Of a stretch of DNA of 64,000 nucleotides, positions 57,201-64,000 are shown one piece after another. The notes below the pieces were generated by a model. The model searched no databases. It was not told where the DNA came from and saw only the letters and a program-made list of their open reading frames with translations. Both the position numbers and the translations under genes were made by a program. How positions within the stretch are numbered: position 1 is the first letter of the stretch; each line of letters begins with the position of its first letter. The DNA comes from Dirofilaria immitis (taxonomy: Eukaryota > Nematoda > Chromadorea > Rhabditida > Onchocercidae): the NCBI GenBank assembly GCA_024305405.1, contig JAKNDB010000103.1, positions 744,001-808,000 on the forward strand, given 5' to 3'.

Positions 57201-57354
57201 GTAATGTATATCCATCCAATATATCAAGATTTTGCATTTTCCAATGTATGATGCTCTAAGTATTTGGAATTGATCGTCGAATTATATCATCAAATACGAA
57301 TGCAGTTATAATTTTAATCAAATTTAAAAGAATTTTTATTAATTGATGATTAAA
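54280..57354. other. intergenic between the two lectin-like genes
   Basis: No exon I can support with confidence. 54834-54970 follows an acceptor (CCGTTTGCAG) and reads a short hydrophobic stretch then VPDLPVETPGDTDAPSYY and a stop; it could be an alternative tail or chance. The 130-codon open frame at 56526-56918 has no domain, no splice context and a composition like intergenic DNA. Confidence 0.45.
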
Positions 57355-60300
57355 TGATGTCCTTCAGTACGGTTGTTTTGATTGTTTGTCTCGCAGCGAT
57401 ACTTTCTTCAATGCATTGTTAAAAGAGTTGGGTTCATATTTTATTTGAATACTTTTGAAGTGATCATTTCTCCATTTGTCAGTTGTCTTGAAGCTTACAT
57501 TTATCCCTTCGTGCATGAATTCTCACGAAAAGAGTCGTACTTTTTTGAAGGCATATTACGTTGCTTTAAACAGGATGTTACAATAAAGTCTAGCATATTA
57601 TTTCAAATATTCATTAGTTCACCATATTTTAGTCCCTAATGAAACAGCATGTTCATTTTCATCCGAGATGAATTATGAATGAGTTTGACGTAGAAGTCGA
57701 AAAAACAGCAATAATAATCTCTGATCATTTGAAGTAGATGCTTTCAGTTTTTTTACTTCAGAAGTAGATTGTGAGCCAGATTATTACATATTTAATGCTC
57801 ATTGTTACAAAATGTTTGTGATCAATAAATCAGTTAGTCCTTCGAATTGTATATTTATCTTTTCAAATTAAATGATTCTACTTGCTTAAACGATTCGTTC
57901 ATTGTGCTAAACTGTCAACGAAAATATATCTACAAAGGTTAAGCAATTTGCAAATCAATTTAATTTTTCCTAATATTGATGCTTACTTTGCGGATGATAT
58001 ACAGCTACATTTTTAACATAAACTTATACTAATACCCTGTTCTTCCCTTGTCTTGTATAATTCATTGTTCATAATTTGATGAATAATGGTACTAGTTGTC
58101 CATATCAAGCCAATTCAAAGAAATTATTTCACTTCGCTTCAAAGCAGTGGTACTTCCCGTTCATTATATTAAGCCATGGAATGAGTAATTCCAAAGTGAA
58201 AGTTGAAAAATTGGAACTGCAAATTTTTCCTAAGTTTAAAAGATTAATTAATTGCACTATTTCTTTGAAGGATACGAATATGGACATTAAATTAAGGAAT
58301 ATTACAACAATAGATGAAGAAATTTGTCAGGAAGCATCTTCGAGAGCTTCACCTATGACTAGTAGTATTTCAATTCGTAACAAAGGAGAATTTGAATTCG
58401 TTAAAATGCTGTATAAACGTATTCATTTCATCTCAGTCATTTCTTCTACCCTTTTTGTCCCTGGTCCAACTTTTAAGGGCCACTAGTTTTGAAACATAAG
58501 CGTCAGATGATTCATTGATTCATTTTTTTCATTTTAATTTTCAACGAATGATTCATTTCAATTTCAAAATCAAAACTTTGAAAGAATTGTTGCTTTAATA
58601 TCGACTTCCAGCCAATTTTTATTATGATTTCGGGAACTGTATATCTGTTTAGATTTTGATCAAGCAGGACGGGCGCTTCCATTACTTATCGGATTGACAT
58701 ACATAAACAATTTATCGGATTGACATACATAAACAATCGTTTGCGTTGGTTTGATAATACGATGTTTAACTACGACAATTTCTTGGATGTTGCATACGAC
58801 GCTCAGCTTTCAATATTAAAAAAAAAGATTGTAGACGGTTTTTCTCTATAGCCCAGCAACATGTAAACTTTTTTAATTCATTAAGAATATTGAATGTTGA
58901 GCAAATTCTATATGAACACCTATTAATTGTGATGCTTTCTATCAAACAAATTAATAGTTGGGTGGATTGCTAATCATTTGGAAAAGATTCGTCAAAAGCA
59001 ATATTTCAGCTTCATCTTGAAAGTGAACCTATACTATTATTATTTCTCAAATTATTTGAAAATAATTTGCGAACTGTGCATTTAAATTTTTTATAAAATT
59101 GATAAAATGTTACTGAAGAACATAATTGAAGGAATGAAAAGGATATTGTAGAAAAATCTTGGAAAATATTAAAAACTGATTCTGTTTCGAAAATTTTTGA
59201 TCCCGTCTTCAGCATAAAATTATTTAACAGACAAGCACTATTTTCTTTTTAGACACCCCTAAGAAATTCTATGCTTTCGATATCGATTGCAATGTACCAT
59301 TTCAAAATTACTTCATTTTATGTCGATATCAACTATTTAAGGTCAGTTCTGCTTCGATTTCAAAAACTCTGATGATAGGCAACTGTCAATTAGTGTAGCA
59401 CGCACATATGCTATGCATATATATGTCAATATTAATCGCTATTAATAATCGGGTGATCAAGATTCGGAAATTGAGTTTATTTCTAAAATCATCAAGATTG
59501 TTAATGTAGCATATTGCTTTAAGCTGAATATGATTATTGCTTTCATGATATTCATGACTCAAACCATCAAATTCATTTTATCCGACTTTACTACTTTTCT
59601 GCAATTCCCATCCAATTATCGCTTATTTCATATGTCGAATAATATTTTAAAGAGAAAGAAGGTTGAACTGAGATAGTTAAGATGTAAAAAAGTCAGTGAG
59701 AAAATACGATTGAGAAGAACATGTGTGTAATGTTACAACTTCTCAGATTACTTTTTAAAAATTAATTTCAGACTTCTGAATATCGGTTTCCTGAAATCGA
59801 AGACTATGAAACAGAAGTATGAACCTTTCAAAATTATCTGCACTATAGCTGAATATTAAAATTAAACTTTTCAGAATAGGATTTCGAAAAGTCGGAAAAA
59901 ATAAAAAAACAGTTTCATCTAACACTGCCTCGACATCATAAGGGCTGTTCATAGCATGAAATTCTAATTTGGATCTTCATTTCATTGTCGCACATCTATA
60001 GGGCATCTCAAAACGCATTACAGTATCGTCCTCAATTCAGACAAGTCAATAATAAGTATTCTGTAATGATATTATCATAAAAAATATCACAATCCATTCG
60101 TTCTTTCGTTCAGATATTTTCGTAAATGAAAAATATATGGATATTTAAATATATGTATTTTTTACTCTCCATTTTGTTGAAAATTTCCATTTAATTTTCT
60201 ACAAATCGAAATTTCAACGTTTATATAGTTTCAGGATACTGTGAAAGGATTCAATTATATTTATGACAATGGTAATATTTCCTCCTAATTAGAATTGAGC

Positions 60301-60665
60301 ACAATTTTTTACTTCTGAAATTGATAACAAAAAAAATTAATTTCAAGCAATAACTATGAATATAATTTGTAATTCTAAATTGAATGCATCTTACAGAAAG
60401 AGAGAGAGAGAATATTTCCATTACTTATTCTTATTCAGTACAAACCTTCCATCAAATAAGAATCATTTGCCAATCTTCTTCATTGATCCTTCATCTTTTG
60501 ATTCGGAATTGGTTCTAGCCACGTTTCTAATTTATTGTAATTTTTTCTGATTCTAACACTGAATAAATATAATAATATATCGTCATTTGACATTAATGAC
60601 TTTAATTTAGTGCAAAAGAAGAAATAGCTGAAACTAAAACAACAATGACAACAACAACCAAATAA
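57355..60665 (+). pseudogene. damaged paralogue of the CTLD receptor gene (single CTLD unit)
   Basis: A signal-peptide exon at 57355-57421 (MMSFSTVVLIVCLAAILSS) resembles that of the gene at 43565 (shared STVV). Then exon a 57762-57832 (VDCEPDYYIFNAHCYKMFV), probable exon b at about 58308-58414 (ICQEASSRASPMTSSISI), exon c about 58653-58852 (LPLLIGLTYINN, RLRWFDNTMFNYDNF, DCRRFFSI) and exon d 59253-59341 (FDIDCNVPFQNYFILCRYQ). Possible further exons are 60235-60271 and 60611-60665, the latter a Thr-rich end (AKEEIAETKTTMTTTTK). Exon c contains a 26-bp direct tandem duplication that breaks the frame and brings stops. An assembly artefact is possible, but with that break the gene cannot make a full CTLD. 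Confidence 0.55.
58686..58737. repeat. 26-bp direct tandem duplication inside a CTLD exon
   Basis: 58686-58711 is repeated at 58712-58737 (TTATCGGATTGACATACATA and six more bases), identical over the unit. It inserts 26 bases into the codons for IGLTYINN and shifts the frame. Confidence 0.9.
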
Positions 60666-63600
60666 CTTTATAAGGTTTCCTTAATTTCAAGTAACAAGAA
60701 ATGTGATCTCGATATCATACCTTAACAGTGACAGTGAGTTAGATGAATATAAGTGAGTGACAAGACTACTGCAATGAGAATTTTTTATTAGTTGGCTACG
60801 GAATAAAGTGTGATTCCTGGATATTCTGAATAAATGATACATTAGATAAAATAGTTGAAATCATTAAATAGAAAATCATAATTCATGGATAGCAACCATT
60901 TTATCATAGGTAGAAAGAATCAGTAAACAGGAACACTATTACCTTGCAACTTTTTTCTCATAGTAATTTTATTTCAGTTTTGGACAAGCATAAATATTTC
61001 CAAACAATAAAAATTTTTTTCTTCCAACAAAACAGATTGAGCAATTTCGAATAGCACAGAAACGAATCATGTATTAATAAATCATATTATGAAATTTATC
61101 TTTGTAGATCTAGCAGTAGTTCACCTCTTCAGCTATCTTTTTACCTTGTCAAAAATAATGTATCAATTATTTGTCCATGTCCAGGTCGCACACAATGAAG
61201 AAAGAAATATTTGGTAGGATAAAACATTTTTCATGAATAAAAATTTCATCCTTTTCTTTTAGAAAGAAAGTTGCCATTTCCAAATCCATAATTTAGAGAT
61301 TTTTATTTTATCGAGAAATTAAGACATGAAAAGATTCTTCTAAAAAGATGGTTAAAAATTTGATCGAAAAATATGGTTCGACAGAAAAGAGCAATACTCT
61401 ATCTGTTGAAGACAAAATTTAAGATCTGACGAGATATGAAGTTCAATCCAAAACAAAATAATATGGTATTACATTTAAAATGAAAAAAAAGACTAATTTA
61501 AAAAGCATTAAATTGAATGGAAATGAAAAAAATTCAACTGTACAAGTGGAATTATTTCATAAATTTCAAACTTGCATGCAATTCTCGAAGAGAGTTCAGC
61601 TTAATTGAAAATAAATGCATATAAAATTTTCGACTGATGCTAATTTGTCGTTGTTGTCTTTTTCATCCTTCTTAGATGTTCGTAACTGGCCCTCGATAGT
61701 CGCATAATCATCATGCTACAATTTTTTTTTAAAAATGTCATGGATGATTTTAATCTTCTGAAGTAACAATTCGTAATTGATAAGTTCAAAAGAAGCTCAC
61801 AGCTGAAGTTAGAAAAATCAACAATTTTTTCATAAAATTCTAAATGATAAACTCAAGAAATATATTTTTTCTCTTAAGCTAAACAAGTGCAGATAAAATT
61901 GTCACAAAAATCTGAAGAAATATCCTAAGTTTGATAAAAAAATAACGAAGACCGATATCTTAATATAAAGTTTCAGGTATAAACAGAAAAATAATCAATA
62001 ATTGCTGATAGAATATATCGAAATGACGAGATAATAGAAAAATATCAGTAGAAGATATAAAAAGGAAGTAACAAAAGATTGAAGCTTCTGGCATTACTTT
62101 ACACTTATTTGATACCAAATTTTGCTCGTGTTTTCTTCTAATAGCATATACAGAAGTCTAAAAGTTGTGAACAAAAATTTATTAATTGGGATGTAGCTAA
62201 TTATTCACCGTATCTTTTGATCTAATGCACGAAGTTTTGCTTAGTCAATTACTCTTTCGTACCGTACTCTGTTAATACTAAACAATTTATAGCTATTTCC
62301 AAATCTCGATATATTCTGTATTTATCCTACCATTCATCGGATATGAACACATGAAGGTATGAAAGAAAAGAAAAAATGAAAAATTTCTTCGTTTTCCATC
62401 TTTTTGAGAAATGAGTCTACAGTACATTTAAGAAACTTATTGTCGTTGAAAAATATGGTCGTGACGAAACGAGAAAATCTAACTAAATGAATTCACACAA
62501 CGATATCTAATGTAAGGAATGATTTATTTTCAGGTTTTCTTTTCTGTTTCATATAACAAGATTTATATTCAATATATAGAACATTATAATCTGTGCTAAT
62601 TATCTGAAATATTATAACGATCGAAGCTTGTGCATATTTAAATATTGTCCACTCTTTTTTTGTCATGATAATTAAATCTTTCGTATAAGTAATTTGTGAT
62701 AAGCTATCACTTACAGCAAAAGACCAAGAATTACCTATACCAAAAGGAGCTTCAAGTGATTAATTGGCATTTTACAAGCAGTGGTTATATGATCAGCAAT
62801 ATTTTCGCTCTTACATCATTCGGCTGTTAATCTCATTGCGATCTTCTTTTTGAACCTCTATATTTTACTCGCATTTTTTACCTATGTTTGAGATCACAAC
62901 AAAGAAAGTTATTTTCTTAATTTATCTTCTAGCAAGAAGAAGATAATTTTCATCAGTCCTACTTATCAATCTTTTACCGCTCTTTATCTTTTAAATTTTT
63001 AATTTTTAAGGAAGTGAGGAGCAGCGATTTTTTCTTATTTATGATTTTTTTTTCGTATCTTTTCTATTACTTTCTATTTTTCTTTTAATTTTCATTTTTC
63101 AATTTTATTCTATTTTTTCATTCGAACTTTTTTAAAGTCATATTTTTATCAGGCTTATTTTAAAATAGTTGAATTAAATTTTTTCTTTAAGTAAGTATCG
63201 TTTTTTCGAATCTTTTAGATCGCTGATAAATGTATAAATATCATTATAAAAATGAGATGATTTTTGAAATTTGCAATTGCTTGAGTATATAATATTCATG
63301 AAATGATTTTTTATCATTAATTAAAGTTATAAAATTATGATTTAAAGAATAACTATTGTAAAAATAAATTTCGATAGACCAAAGATGACAAATAAGATTA
63401 GCACTAATTGTATTTATTGACAAACCTTAGCAAGAAAATATCGCTTGAATAAATAATAGTGATGATAAAAGTATCAGAGAAAATTGGAAAACATTTAGAG
63501 AGAAACGAATGAAAAGAGCCAAGTCTGAATGAAAATTTCAATCAATTTTATCTAAATTTGAACTAATAATTTTTAATGAATTAAATAAAAGGAATCAAAT

Positions 63601-64000
63601 ATTGGTGCATGTGGATAATATACATTAGATGTGTTATCATATGGAAATGAGACTAAAAATTTTTGTTAATTATCTCATCTTTTGTTTTCTGATCGATGCT
63701 TTGAATTTTTTTATTCATAATGTATTGCTTAAATCGTCGATTTTCAGTTTATTTTATTTTTCTTTCGAAACTTTCCTTATTTTATTTATTTTAATTTTTC
63801 ATTTCTAAATTTTGATAGAAAATTTTCCAGAAGCTAACTAATTTTACTTGAATAACAATTTCTTTTCGTGTAGTTAACTCCCGAATTAATACTATAATAT
63901 TTTAATTTTATCATTAATATTTTACAGGAATACTTTTGCACAATTCTGGAATTTAAGAGAAATATTAAAGATTATTATCAAACATTAAATCTTTTTCATT
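60666..64000. other. intergenic to window end, nothing seen
   Basis: Very AT-rich with many short homopolymers. No open frame with splice signals, no CTLD-like exon and no structured RNA could be supported on either strand. A gene with long introns, like those just upstream, could still be hidden. Confidence 0.5.

Overview
This window looks like nuclear DNA from a parasitic nematode, most likely a filarial worm (Onchocercidae, clade III). It is about 70% A+T. Genes are split into short exons by introns ending in TTTCAG or TTTTAG. Several start codons lie a few bases after a 3' splice site, as expected for spliced-leader trans-splicing. The encoded proteins are animal housekeeping proteins. 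A short intronless piece resembling bacterial (Wolbachia-type) queuine tRNA-ribosyltransferase sits in the middle. No CRISPR array, rRNA or convincing tRNA gene was seen. All exons below were assembled by hand from splice sites, phase continuity and family similarity; no search was run.

Layout. 0.3-11 kb, minus strand: ERGIC-53/LMAN1 cargo lectin (304-3798), arginyl-tRNA-protein transferase ATE1 (6267-9417) and mitoribosomal mL64/GADD45GIP1 (9522-11043). 11.5-17 kb, plus strand: two very small, closely spaced membrane-type genes (11494-12388), COX19 (12940-13288) and ribosomal protein eL22 (15755-16760). A minus-strand intermediate-filament exon relic (~13.5 kb) and an inverted-repeat element (15237-15632) lie among them. 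17.7-23.3 kb, minus strand: the V-ATPase assembly factor Vma22/CCDC115 and a GPAPP/BPNT2-type nucleotide phosphatase. 24.3-33.5 kb, plus strand: an unrecognised secreted-protein candidate, then a large unrecognised type I membrane glycoprotein. 34 kb: the bacterial-like relic. 35.1-37.4 kb, plus: mitoribosomal uL15m, with an in-frame TGA. 38.0-42.4 kb, minus: the SprT-like germ-cell protease GCNA. 43.6-54.3 kb, plus: a long gene encoding a signal peptide, four divergent C-type-lectin-like domains and a transmembrane tail. 57.4-60.7 kb: a damaged paralogue. From about 60.7 kb to the end nothing coding is seen.

Two themes stand out. First, at least ten clear one-base frame breaks fall in conserved exons, nearly all in A/T runs of 5-8 bases. 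In each case one base restores both the family sequence and the exon phase, so this looks like homopolymer error in the assembly rather than gene death. The in-frame TGA in the uL15m gene and a 26-bp duplication in the lectin paralogue do not fit that error type. Second, the tandem lectin genes are the most lineage-specific part of the window. They have the architecture of a multi-CTLD cell-surface receptor and are the best candidate for an undescribed system.
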